Assembly: GCA_038211615.1 (NCBI GenBank)
Contig: JBBQVL010000014.1
Location: 1-64,000, forward strand
DNA from: DASWJZ01 sp038211615
GTDB taxonomy: Bacteria; Pseudomonadota; Alphaproteobacteria; Rhizobiales; Afifellaceae
Reading direction: 5' to 3'
Length of the DNA: 64,000 nt
The notes below the pieces were generated by a model. The model saw only the letters and a list, made by a program, of their open reading frames with translations. It was not told the DNA's origin and made no database searches. Shown one piece after another: positions 24,957 to 33,431 of the stretch. The translations under genes were made by a program, and so were the position numbers. Numbering within the stretch: the stretch's first letter is position 1; each line of letters starts with the position of its first letter.

Positions 24957-26135
24957 TCAGTCGAACGGCAAGCCGACATAGTTTTCCGCCAGCGCCGTCA
25001 TCGCCGCGCGCGAGCCGACGAGATAGTCGAGCTCCGCGAGCTGCATCTTTCTCCCGAAGGCGCCGCTCTCCGGGAAGAGGTGCAGGAGCGAGGTCATCCA
25101 GAAGGAAAACCGCTCCGCCTTCCACACCCGCTTCAGGCACGATTCGGAATAGGCTTCGAGGCCTGCCGGGGAGCCCTCTCGAAAATGCTCGATCAGCGCG
25201 CGGGCGAGCCGGCCGACATCGGCGGCGGCGAGGTTCAGCCCCTTCGCGCCGGTCGGCGGCACGATATGCGCCGCGTCGCCGGCGAGAAAGAGCCGTCCGC
25301 AGCGCATCGGCTCGGCCACGAAGCTGCGCACCGCAGCGATGCCTTTCTCGATCGAAGGCGCGGCGACCAGCGCCTCCGCCGCTTGCCGGTCGAGCCGCCT
25401 GCGCAACTCGTCGAAGAAGCGCCTGTCCGGCCAGTCTTCAGCCTTTTCCCCGCTGCCGACCTGCACGTAGTAGCGGCTGAGCGTGGGCGACCGCATGCTG
25501 CAGAGCGCGAAGCCGCGCTCGTGACTGGCATAGATCAGCTCGCGCGAGACAGGCGGAGCCTTTGTCAGCACGCCGAGCCAGCCGAAGGGATAGTGCCGCT
25601 CGTAGGTCTGGACCTTCGCCGCCACGCTCCTTCGCGCCACGCCGCGAAACCCGTCGCAGCCGGCGACGAATTCGCAGGAGATTTCGCGCTGCGCGCCGTC
25701 CGGATCGACCGCTGCAACGGTGGGGCGGCTTCCGTCGATGCCGCGGATCTCGATCGCCTCCGTCTCGTAGAGCGGCGGCACGCCATCCTCGGCCAGCGCA
25801 TCCATGAGGTCGCGCGTGACCTCGGTCTGCCCGTAGATCGTGACCGACTTGCCGCCGGTCAGCGCACCGAAATCGATGCGATGCCGGCTGCCCTCGAACG
25901 ACAGTTCCATGCCCTGGTGGACCAGTCCCTCGCGATGCAGGCGCGCTCCGGCGTTCGCCTCGTCGAGGAGCTCCACCGTGCCCGCCTCCAGCACGCCGGC
26001 GCGGACGCGGCCGAGCACATGCTCCTGGCTGCGGCGCTCCAGCACGATATTGGCGATGCCGTGGAGATGCAGGAGGCGCGAGAGGAGCAGTCCCGACGGA
26101 CCGGAGCCGACGATGACGACCTGCGTGTCCACCAT
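24957..26135 (-). CDS. pobA: 4-hydroxybenzoate 3-monooxygenase
   Basis: 392 aa FAD monooxygenase converting 4-hydroxybenzoate to protocatechuate. FAD site VIVGSGPSGLLLSRLLHLHG at the N-terminus, then RSQEHVLGRVRAGVLE, the mid-protein CDGFRGVARRSV, and GDAAHIVPPTGAKGLNLAAAD. It is the first gene of pobA-pcaHG-catIJ. No AraC or LysR regulator (PobR, PcaQ) is adjacent, which is unusual for this pathway. Confidence 0.95.
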   Translation of the reverse strand: MVDTQVVIVGSGPSGLLLSRLLHLHGIANIVLERRSQEHVLGRVRAGVLEAGTVELLDEANAGARLHREGLVHQGMELSFEGSRHRIDFGALTGGKSVTIYGQTEVTRDLMDALAEDGVPPLYETEAIEIRGIDGSRPTVAAVDPDGAQREISCEFVAGCDGFRGVARRSVAAKVQTYERHYPFGWLGVLTKAPPVSRELIYASHERGFALCSMRSPTLSRYYVQVGSGEKAEDWPDRRFFDELRRRLDRQAAEALVAAPSIEKGIAAVRSFVAEPMRCGRLFLAGDAAHIVPPTGAKGLNLAAADVGRLARALIEHFREGSPAGLEAYSESCLKRVWKAERFSFWMTSLLHLFPESGAFGRKMQLAELDYLVGSRAAMTALAENYVGLPFD

Positions 26136-26248
26136 GGCGTCCCGCTCACGGCGCTTGTCGGCCGGCTATCCCTGCGTTCCTGCTTATCGCGCGCCTGGTT
26201 TGAAATCAAACCACGAGGGTCGGCTTCGGTGCCGTTTGCGGACGCGTT

Positions 26249-26971
26249 TCAGGCCTGTGGTTTCAGGGACGCGACGGGTATGTCGAGGACGCAAACAACG
26301 CCTGTAGGCTCGAACGACAGGTGAGCCTTCCCCTGAAGCTGGCTCACGAAGCTATGTTCGATCAGCCGCGTGCCGAAGCTTGTGCGCTTGGGCGTCTCGA
26401 CGGGCGGCCCTCCCGTCTCGACCCATCGCAGCCGAAAGTTCCCGCCTGTCATGTTGACGGCTGCACTGATTTCCACGCGGCCGTCGGCGTTCGAAAGCGC
26501 GCCGTATTTGACGGCGTTTGTGCCGAGTTCGTTCAGCACCATCGCCAGAGGAAGGACGGCGGTCGAGCTTACGTCGATATCCGAGCTCTGGATGAGGAAG
26601 CGGCCCGCGCCCGACGTATCGAAGGGCTTCACGGAGTTGTTCAGAATCGCGGCCAGCGGCGTGCTTGCCCAATTTGTCTGCAGGAGCAGGTCGTGCGCCC
26701 GCCCCAGAGCCGACAGGCGATCCGCGATGGCCTTGCTTCCGTGCTCCATGCTCTCGGCGGTCCGCAATGTCTGCGAGGTTATCGCCATGACGGTGGCCAG
26801 CGTGTTCTTCACGCGATGGTGCAACTCCTCCAGCAGGAGGCGCTGCAGTCCTTCCAGGGTCTTTTGTTCGGCAGCCTCCATGCCGGCCTGCGCGAGAAGG
26901 CGGCGGAGGTCCAGGTTTTCGCCTTCGAGCTGAATCTCGTGCTCGGTTATCGCACCCCGTTCGCGCCGCAT
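26249..26971 (-). CDS. HWE-type sensor histidine kinase lacking a sensor domain
   Basis: 240 aa. The phospho-acceptor region reads LLLEELHHRVKNTLATVMAITSQTL (about residues 46-70) and the ATP-binding domain has VLNELGTNAVKYGALS and the family's W-x-E motif in LRWVETGGPP. The ~35 N-terminal residues are a short coiled-coil-like lead; no PAS, GAF or transmembrane sensor is present. No response regulator adjoins it. HWE kinases in this group often feed the general stress response via PhyR, but nothing here shows that partner. Confidence 0.85.
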   Translation of the reverse strand: MRRERGAITEHEIQLEGENLDLRRLLAQAGMEAAEQKTLEGLQRLLLEELHHRVKNTLATVMAITSQTLRTAESMEHGSKAIADRLSALGRAHDLLLQTNWASTPLAAILNNSVKPFDTSGAGRFLIQSSDIDVSSTAVLPLAMVLNELGTNAVKYGALSNADGRVEISAAVNMTGGNFRLRWVETGGPPVETPKRTSFGTRLIEHSFVSQLQGKAHLSFEPTGVVCVLDIPVASLKPQA

Positions 26972-26994
26972 CGAACGCTGGTCCCGCGCTTGAT

Positions 26995-27150
26995 TCAGAG
27001 CCGGCGCGTCAGCACGAGGACGACCCGGACGAAGAGGATGACGCCAACGATGCCGCCGCCGCCGTGACCATATCCGTAGCTTTATCCGCCGAAGCCCCCG
27101 AGAAAGGTGATGAGGAGGACAATAACCAGAATAAGCCCAGGGACATCGAT
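26995..27150 (-). pseudogene. Relic of a small Gly-rich hydrophobic protein (DUF3309-like)
   Basis: A minus-strand reading of 51 codons gives IDVPGLILVIVLLITFLGGFGG, stop (TAA at 27082-27084), then SYGYGHGGGG and IVGVILFVRVVLVLTRRL. This is the usual architecture of small alphaproteobacterial membrane proteins: two hydrophobic segments around a Gly/Tyr-rich loop. The stop falls inside the loop. The expected start position is ATC, not ATG, although GGGAGG lies 7 nt upstream. Two inactivating changes in an otherwise preserved frame argue for a recently decayed gene rather than chance. Confidence 0.5.
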
Positions 27151-27328
27151 GTCAGCCCTCCCTGCTGCGCGGCCGCGCAGCGGCCATTTCCTGCAACTCA
27201 GGCCATCGGCGCACGCCGGTCTGAGCAAGATTGAACACACTCACGGCGATCCCTTGCAGAGTCGGCGGTCTTCATCAAGGACGGGCCGCGCTTTCGTCGC
27301 GATGGCGCAAGAAGGCGCGCGGCACTCC

Positions 27329-29087
27329 TCAGGCCCGCAACCCGGCCTTCAGCAGTCCCGCGCGGCAATGCTCGCTGTCCTCCTCGCGATTGTAGTGAAG
27401 GGTGGAGAGGAACGCGGCGACGGTGAATTCCGGCGCGGCGGCGAGCACCGCCCGCGCATGCACGCCGGCGCCCGCAGCGTCGCCCATCTGGGCGGCGGCG
27501 GCAGCCATGAAGGCGTGATGGCCCTGGTCCGGCGTATTGATGCGGCTGTAGGACTGGATCGCGTTGGCATATTCGCGCGCGGTAAACTGCGCGCGGCCGA
27601 GGTGGCTCCAGAAGCGCTCCGGGTGATAGGGGTTAAGGCGCATCGCCTTGCGGATCCATTCGATTCCCTCCGCCGGCCTGCCGAGCCATGTCAGGAGCTC
27701 GCCCTGCTGGACAACCACGAGATCGTAGTTCGGGCTCAAGGCGAGCGCGCGTTCCTGGTGGTAGGTCGATTTGTCGAAGCGGTTGAATGCCAGGTTGAGC
27801 GCTGCCAGGATGCGGTGCACGTCGGCGTCGTTTTCGTCGAGCGACAGGGCGATCTCCAGCTCGCCTGTGATCCCCTTCAGCAGCGCGTCCGCGTCGGTGA
27901 ACCAGCCGTAGACCCAGCGCTGCCCGAGCACGCAGGCCTTCCATGCGTGCGCGTGTGCGTATTTCGGGTCGAGCGCGATGGCCTTCTCCAGCATGCCCAG
28001 CGCTTCCTCGTTCGCCTCGCGCTGCGACCGGTGATGCAGCACCTTGCCGGCAAGCACGTATTCGTAGGCGGCCATGTTCTCGGTGCGCTTGCGCTTGGCG
28101 CGCTCGTGGCTCGCCGCCTCGACGCGGCCGCGGAGCGTGGAGACGATCGCCGCTGTCACCTCGTCCTGGATGGCGAAGATATCCTCGAGCTTGCGGTCGT
28201 AACGCTCCGCCCAGACATGCGTCTCCGTCTCCCCGTCGATGAGCTGCACGGTGACGCGGACACGGTCGGCGGCCCTTGCGAACGCTGCCCTCCACCACGT
28301 AGTCGACGCCGAACTCCTTCGCGATGCCCTTTGCCGTTACCGGCTTGCCCTTGTGGACGAAGACTGCGTTGCGCGAGATGACCATGAGGTCGCGGAAGCG
28401 GGACACTTCGGTGATGATGTCCTCGGTCAGACCGTCGGCGAAGAACTCCTGTTCCGGATCGCCGCTCATGTTGGCGAAGGGGAGCACGGCGATCGAGGGC
28501 ACCCGCGCCGCGGTAGTGGAGACCGCCGGCTCGGCCCTGCTTCGCGCTGCGGCTTCGCCCCGATCGAGCAGCACGCGATAGGTTCGAATCGGCCGGCTTA
28601 TATTCTTGACGGTCTGCTCGCCGAGATCCTCGAACCCGATATCGAGCCGGTCGCCGACCTGGTCGCGCACCGCCGCTGAGATGCAGATGCCGCCGGGCTC
28701 GGCCATCGCTTCAAGGCGCGCCGCGACGTTGACCCCGTCGCCAAAAATGTCGTTGTCCTCCACGATCACGTCGCCGAGGTTGATGCCGATGCGGAACAGC
28801 ATGCCGCTCGCCGGCGCGGCCTCGGCGTTGCGGTGGGCCATGCTGCGCTGGAATTCCGCCGCGCAGGCGAGCGCGTCGGTGACGCTCGGAAATTCCACCA
28901 GAAAGCCGTCGCCCGTGGTCTTGATGAGGCGGCCGTTGCATTTGGCGAGGGCAGGCTCGATCAGCTCCAGCCGCACCGACTTCAGCCGCGCGAGCGTGCC
29001 GGTCTCGTCGCCCTCCATCAGGCGGCTGTAGCCGACGACGTCCGCCGCCAGGATGGCTGCGAGCCTCCGCTCGACGCGCTGTTCCAT
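27329..29087 (-). pseudogene. Class III adenylate/guanylate cyclase-TPR protein, frameshifted
   Basis: Begins MEQRVERRLAAILAADVVGYSRLME (cyclase catalytic domain to about residue 170, with KTTGDGFLVEF), then a TolB-like segment (VPSIAVLPFANMSGDPEQEFFADGL) to VVEGSVRK. There the frame breaks: 28273-28275 is CCC where CC would keep the frame. From there another frame continues perfectly as AADRVRVTVQLIDGETETHVWAERYD and TPR-like repeats to the stop at 27329. With one base removed the protein would be about 585 aa. Translation as read adds some 200 unrelated residues. Either a genuine recent mutation or a homopolymer error. Confidence 0.75.
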
Positions 29088-29178
29088 TCCCGTGACCTCG
29101 CTCGGCCGAATATATCGCCCGCGATCGTGGCTAAACAAATAGGCCTTCCTGGTCTCCGAAACGAGGCGTCCGCAAAAA

Positions 29179-29194
29179 TTGACTGTTTGATAAA
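29179..29194 (+). promoter_or_regulatory. RutR-box-like site upstream of preT
   Basis: TTGACTGTTTGATAAA matches the reverse complement of the palindrome at 36124-36139 (TTGACTGATTGGTCAA) at 13 of 16 positions. It lies about 100 bp before preT in a local AT-rich stretch that looks like a promoter. RutR of E. coli binds TTGACCAnnTGGTCAA. Confidence 0.45.
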
Positions 29195-29292
29195 AAATTT
29201 GACCGCCACGGAAACCCGGTTCATCTTTTGCATGACACCGTTGGCGGCGGGGGATTGCCGCGACCGTTCGCGTGGATTTCAGGGTAGGGCCA

Positions 29293-30651
29293 ATGGCGAA
29301 TATCGGAGAGCGTACGCCGGACATTGCCGCCGCGCGGCTCATGGCGGACGACTACATTCGCAATTTCTCCGACCTGCATCCGCCGCTGACGCGCCACGAG
29401 GCGTTCGTCGAGGCCGACCGCTGCTATTTCTGCTTCGACGCGCCCTGCATGCAGGCCTGCCCGACGCATATCGACATCCCGCTCTTCATCCGCGAAATCC
29501 AGGCGGACAACCCGGGCGGCGCCGGCACGACGATCCTCGATTCCAACATCATGGGCGGCATCTGCGCCCGAGTCTGCCCGGTGGAGACGCTCTGCGAAGA
29601 AGCGTGCGTCCGCAATCTTGCCGAGGACAAGCCGGTGAAGATCGGCGAGCTGCAGCGCTACGCCACCGATTTCCTCATGGAGCGTGGCGAGCACCCCTTC
29701 ACCCGCGCCGCGCCGACGGGCAAGCGCATCGCGGTTGTCGGCGCCGGGCCGGCCGGCCTCGCCTGCGCGCATCGTCTCGCGCTGCACGGCCACGACGTGA
29801 CGATCTTCAACGCGCGCGAGAAACCCGGCGGCCTCAACGAATACGGCATCGCCGCCTACAAGGCCCCGGGAGAGTTCGCGCAGCGCGAGGTCGATTTCAT
29901 CCTCTCGATCGGCGGGATCACGATCGAGAACGGCAAGGCGCTCGGCCGCGATTTCTCCCTCGCTGACCTGAAGCAGGATTTCGACGCTGTGTTCCTCGGA
30001 ATGGGGCTCGCGGGTGTGAACGCGCTCGGCGCGGAAGGTGAAGGCGCGAAGGGCTCGGAGGACGCGATCGCGTGGATCGCCGAGCTTCGGCAGGCGCGGG
30101 ACGTCGCGACGCTCCCCATCGGCCGGCGCGTCGTGGTCATCGGCGGCGGCATGACGGCGGTCGACGCCGCGGTGCAGTCGAAGCTTCTCGGCGCGGAGGA
30201 GGTGACCATCGTCTACCGCCGCGGCCAGCCGGAGATGAAGGCGAGCCTCTGGGAGCAGGAGCTGGCGCAGACGCGCGGCGTCAGGATCATGCACTGGGCG
30301 AAGCCGGTTCGGCTGCTCGCCGGGTCGATGGGCGTCGTGCACGCGCTGGCCGTGGAGCGCACGCGTCTCGACAACGGCAAGCTCGTCGGCACCGGCGAGA
30401 TCATCACGCTTCCGGCCGACATGGTGTTCAAGGCGATCGGCCAGACCTTCGTGCCGGCCCCACTCGACGGGTCGGCCGCCTCCATCAAGCTTGAGGGAGG
30501 GCGGATCGCCGTGGACGAGGAGCGCCGCACCACGATGCCCGGCGTTTGGGCTGGCGGCGACTGCGTGGCCGGTGGCGAGGATCTGACGGTCGCCGCCGCG
30601 CAGGACGGCAAGCTCGCGGCGGAGTCGATCCACCGCGCGCTTATCGTGTGA
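29293..30651 (+). CDS. preT: NAD-dependent dihydropyrimidine dehydrogenase subunit PreT
   Basis: 452 aa glutamate synthase beta-like flavoprotein that takes electrons from NADH and passes them to PreA for reduction of uracil/thymine. N-terminal iron-sulfur Cys are in CYFCFDAPCMQACP and CARVCPVETLCEEAC. FAD site VVGAGPAGLACAHRLALHG and a NAD site VVIGGGMTAVDAA follow. The ATG at 29293 is preceded by GGGTAGGG. In most genomes preA follows directly; here a foreign-looking gene lies between. Confidence 0.93.
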   Translation: MANIGERTPDIAAARLMADDYIRNFSDLHPPLTRHEAFVEADRCYFCFDAPCMQACPTHIDIPLFIREIQADNPGGAGTTILDSNIMGGICARVCPVETLCEEACVRNLAEDKPVKIGELQRYATDFLMERGEHPFTRAAPTGKRIAVVGAGPAGLACAHRLALHGHDVTIFNAREKPGGLNEYGIAAYKAPGEFAQREVDFILSIGGITIENGKALGRDFSLADLKQDFDAVFLGMGLAGVNALGAEGEGAKGSEDAIAWIAELRQARDVATLPIGRRVVVIGGGMTAVDAAVQSKLLGAEEVTIVYRRGQPEMKASLWEQELAQTRGVRIMHWAKPVRLLAGSMGVVHALAVERTRLDNGKLVGTGEIITLPADMVFKAIGQTFVPAPLDGSAASIKLEGGRIAVDEERRTTMPGVWAGGDCVAGGEDLTVAAAQDGKLAAESIHRALIV

Positions 30652-30688
30652 AGCTGGAGATGCGTCTTTCCCGCTGCGTCCCTTTGTC

Positions 30689-31399
30689 ATGTTAATCTTG
30701 GGGTTTGATCCCGGTGGCAAGAGCGGCGTGGCAATTGGACGACTGCAAGGCAGGAAGATAGCGTTGGAGACCGCATCGGTTGCCAGCGTCCGCGATGCCG
30801 AAGAGTGGTTCTCGGAAACGACGAGGGGTGATGTCCCGGCGATAGTTGGGATTGATGCATTCCTTTCATGGAGCACCCTAAAGGGCGGTTGGCGCCCGTG
30901 TGATCGACTCTTGCGAGAGCGCTACCCGAAGGCGAGGAATAGCGTCCTCTGCACGAATAGTGCCTATGGAGCTATGGCGATCCAAGGTATCGCTTTCGCA
31001 TTGCGAGCTAGATCGCGATGGCCAGATGCAGAAATCAATGAGGTGCATCCGAAGGTATTGATGCACGCGCTCAGACCAGAGTCGAAGTACCCGAGAACTT
31101 GGCCCTCCAGGGAAAGTAGGAGTGCATGCAAATGGCTGCATAGCGTCAAGTGCACATTCCCCAAGGGCCCGCCACGTGACGAGCATGAGTTCGATGCCGC
31201 GCTGTCAGTGTGGGCTTCCTATCGAGGGTGCTCAGGAGCTTGGACCTCCGACTTGGCGAGAGTCTCTATGCCCGATTCGGAAGTTCACCCTATTGAAGAT
31301 GTCCATTTCTACTGGCCGGTGAGCCTAAGTCGGAGGGAAGCGCCGCCAGCGTCTCCACTCGGTAGGCAGGTGGCCTCTCAAGGAGAATTTCATGGCTGA
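30689..31399 (+). CDS. RNase H-fold (DUF429-like) protein inserted between preT and preA
   Basis: 236 aa. LILGFDPGGKSGVAIG at the start, VGIDAFLSW at about residue 52, and DEHEFDAALSVWAS at about 166 provide acidic residues in the order expected of an RNase H-like nuclease fold. No exact function is known. Base and codon use differ from all neighbours: lower GC with TTA, ATA, AGA and other A/T-ending codons. Its last codons overlap the preA start by 8 nt and contain the preA ribosome binding site (AAGGAG). It is very likely horizontally acquired; phage or defence origin is possible but not shown. Confidence 0.65.
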   Translation: MLILGFDPGGKSGVAIGRLQGRKIALETASVASVRDAEEWFSETTRGDVPAIVGIDAFLSWSTLKGGWRPCDRLLRERYPKARNSVLCTNSAYGAMAIQGIAFALRARSRWPDAEINEVHPKVLMHALRPESKYPRTWPSRESRSACKWLHSVKCTFPKGPPRDEHEFDAALSVWASYRGCSGAWTSDLARVSMPDSEVHPIEDVHFYWPVSLSRREAPPASPLGRQVASQGEFHG

Positions 31400-32702
31400 T
31401 CTCCGTAGCGAATTCGTCGGCATCAAATCGCCGAACCCCTTCTGGCTTGCCTCGGCGCCGCCGACCGACAAGGCCTACAACGTCGTGCGCGCCTTCAGGG
31501 AAGGCTGGGGCGGCGTCGTGTGGAAGACGCTCGGCGAGGATCCGGCCATCGTCAACGTCAACGGCCCGCGCTACGGCGCGATCCACGGTCCGGACCGAAG
31601 GCTGCTCGGCTTCAACAACATCGAGCTCATCACCGATCGCCCGCTGCAGACCAACCTTCGCGAGATCAAGCAGGTCAAGAAGGACTGGCCCGACCGCGCG
31701 CTCGTCGTCTCGCTGATGGTCCCCTGCGAGGAGAGTAGCTGGGCCGCGATCCTGCCGCTCGTCGAGGAGACGGGCGCCGACGGCATCGAGCTGAACTTTG
31801 GCTGCCCGCACGGCATGAGCGAGCGCGGCATGGGCGCGGCCGTCGGGCAGGTTCCCGAATACATCGAGATGGTGGCGCGCTGGTGCAAGCAGCACACCCG
31901 CATGCCGGTCATCGTGAAGCTCACGCCGAATATCACCGATATCCGCCGGCCGGCGCGCGCGGCGTTGAAGGGCGGCGCCGACGCGGTGTCGCTGATCAAC
32001 ACCATCAACTCGATCACCTCGGTCAACCTTGACACCTTCTCGCCCGAGCCTTCCGTCGACGGAAAGGGCAGCCATGGCGGCTATTGCGGCCCGGCGGTGA
32101 AGCCGATCGCGCTTTCGATGGTCTCCGAAATCGCGCGCGATTCCGAAACGCACGGAATGCCGATCTCCGGCATCGGCGGCATCACCACCTGGCGCGACGC
32201 GGCGGAGTTCATGGCGCTCGGCGCCGGCAACGTGCAGGTCTGCACCGCCGCCATGGCTTACGGCTTCAAGATCGTGAAGGAGATGGTCTCCGGCCTTGAG
32301 CGCTGGATGGACGGGAAGGGCTATTCCAGCATCTCGGATTTCGCCGGCCGCGCCGTGCCGAACGTCACCGACTGGCAGTTCCTCAACCTGAACTACATCG
32401 CGAAGGCGGTGATCCATCAGGACCTCTGCATCAAGTGCGGCCGCTGCCACATCGTCTGCGAGGACACCTCGCACCAGGCGATCACCAGCAGCGTCGACGG
32501 GAAGCGCCACTTCGAGGTGATCGACGCCGAGTGCGTCGGCTGCAATCTCTGCGTCTCCGTGTGTCCGGTGCAGGATTGCATCACGATGGAGCCGCTGCCC
32601 GCCGGCGCGATCGACCCTCGCACCGGCCGCGTGGTCGACCCGCACTACGCCAACTGGACCACCCACCCGAACAACCCGACGGCGCGGCAGGCGGCGGAGT
32701 AA
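31392..32702 (+). CDS. preA: NAD-dependent dihydropyrimidine dehydrogenase subunit PreA
   Basis: 436 aa: an FMN-binding dihydroorotate dehydrogenase-like barrel, then two 4Fe-4S sites. NFGCPHGMSERGMG carries the active-site Cys loop, and the ferredoxin part has CIKCGRCHIVCEDT and CVGCNLCVSVCPVQDC. It reduces uracil and thymine to their dihydro forms with PreT. AAGGAG lies 6 nt before the ATG. First committed step of the pyrimidine route whose later enzymes lie at 36-45 kb. Confidence 0.96.
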   Translation: MADLRSEFVGIKSPNPFWLASAPPTDKAYNVVRAFREGWGGVVWKTLGEDPAIVNVNGPRYGAIHGPDRRLLGFNNIELITDRPLQTNLREIKQVKKDWPDRALVVSLMVPCEESSWAAILPLVEETGADGIELNFGCPHGMSERGMGAAVGQVPEYIEMVARWCKQHTRMPVIVKLTPNITDIRRPARAALKGGADAVSLINTINSITSVNLDTFSPEPSVDGKGSHGGYCGPAVKPIALSMVSEIARDSETHGMPISGIGGITTWRDAAEFMALGAGNVQVCTAAMAYGFKIVKEMVSGLERWMDGKGYSSISDFAGRAVPNVTDWQFLNLNYIAKAVIHQDLCIKCGRCHIVCEDTSHQAITSSVDGKRHFEVIDAECVGCNLCVSVCPVQDCITMEPLPAGAIDPRTGRVVDPHYANWTTHPNNPTARQAAE

Positions 32703-32795
32703 GGGTGCGGCCGCTTCTATCGCGACGCGGCGCCGGACAGGGTCGGCGCCAACTCGCTCAAAGGGAGTGCGGGAAATGCCTGCGCTCCCTCCACA

Positions 32796-33419
32796 CTAGA
32801 ACGCGACCTGGACAAGCGCCCGATCCACTTTCTGCTGCGGCCATTGCGTGACCGGGCCGGGTGCGGCGCCGGGTCCGGCGATGTTGGTGCCCTGGCCCGG
32901 CTGGTCGAGCACCACGGATCCCGCGGAGTTGGAAACGGTGACCGCGCCCGCGACGAGCAGCACGCCGAACTCTCCGTCGATCGGACCGAACCAGAAGTCG
33001 GTGCCGCGGACGCCGATCTCCACCACCGGCGTCGTGACGGTGACTTCTGCCCCGGCCGGCTTGTTTCCGCCGCTGATGAAGCGCAGCGCTCCGACCGCGG
33101 CGAGCCTGAGGACGCGCGTGTGGCTTCCGTCGTAGACGAACTTGTCGATGGTCACATTGGCGCGCTCGCCGAGCGTCAGGCGCGTCGTGTCGAGGAAGGT
33201 GATTTCGAGCCGCGCCGCCGCGCCGGTCGCGAGCGCCTCGTTCAGGACCACGGGATTGCCCGTCTCGAGCGGCATCGACGCGCCTTCGATCGTGCCGGTC
33301 GCCTCGCCCTTCCTGTGGCTGACCTCTCCGGCGGCGTCCGCGGCACGCGCGGGGCCCGAAGCCAGGCACGCTGCGACCAGCGTCGCGATGATGGTCGTTC
33401 GCAGCATGCGATGCTCCAT
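32796..33419 (-). CDS. Exported FecR-domain protein
   Basis: 207 aa with signal peptide (ending near ARAAD, residue 27). The FecR-like core is visible in LEITFLDTTRLTLGERANVTIDKFVYD and TPVVEIGVRGTDFWFGPIDGEFGVLLVAGAVTVSN. It lacks the cytoplasmic part and membrane helix of true FecR anti-sigma regulators, so it is a secreted FecR-fold protein of unknown role. It follows the glutaminase fusion gene by 12 bp on the same strand, suggesting co-transcription. Confidence 0.8.
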   Translation of the reverse strand: MEHRMLRTTIIATLVAACLASGPARAADAAGEVSHRKGEATGTIEGASMPLETGNPVVLNEALATGAAARLEITFLDTTRLTLGERANVTIDKFVYDGSHTRVLRLAAVGALRFISGGNKPAGAEVTVTTPVVEIGVRGTDFWFGPIDGEFGVLLVAGAVTVSNSAGSVVLDQPGQGTNIAGPGAAPGPVTQWPQQKVDRALVQVAF

Positions 33420-33431
33420 CTCTTGCGCCCT

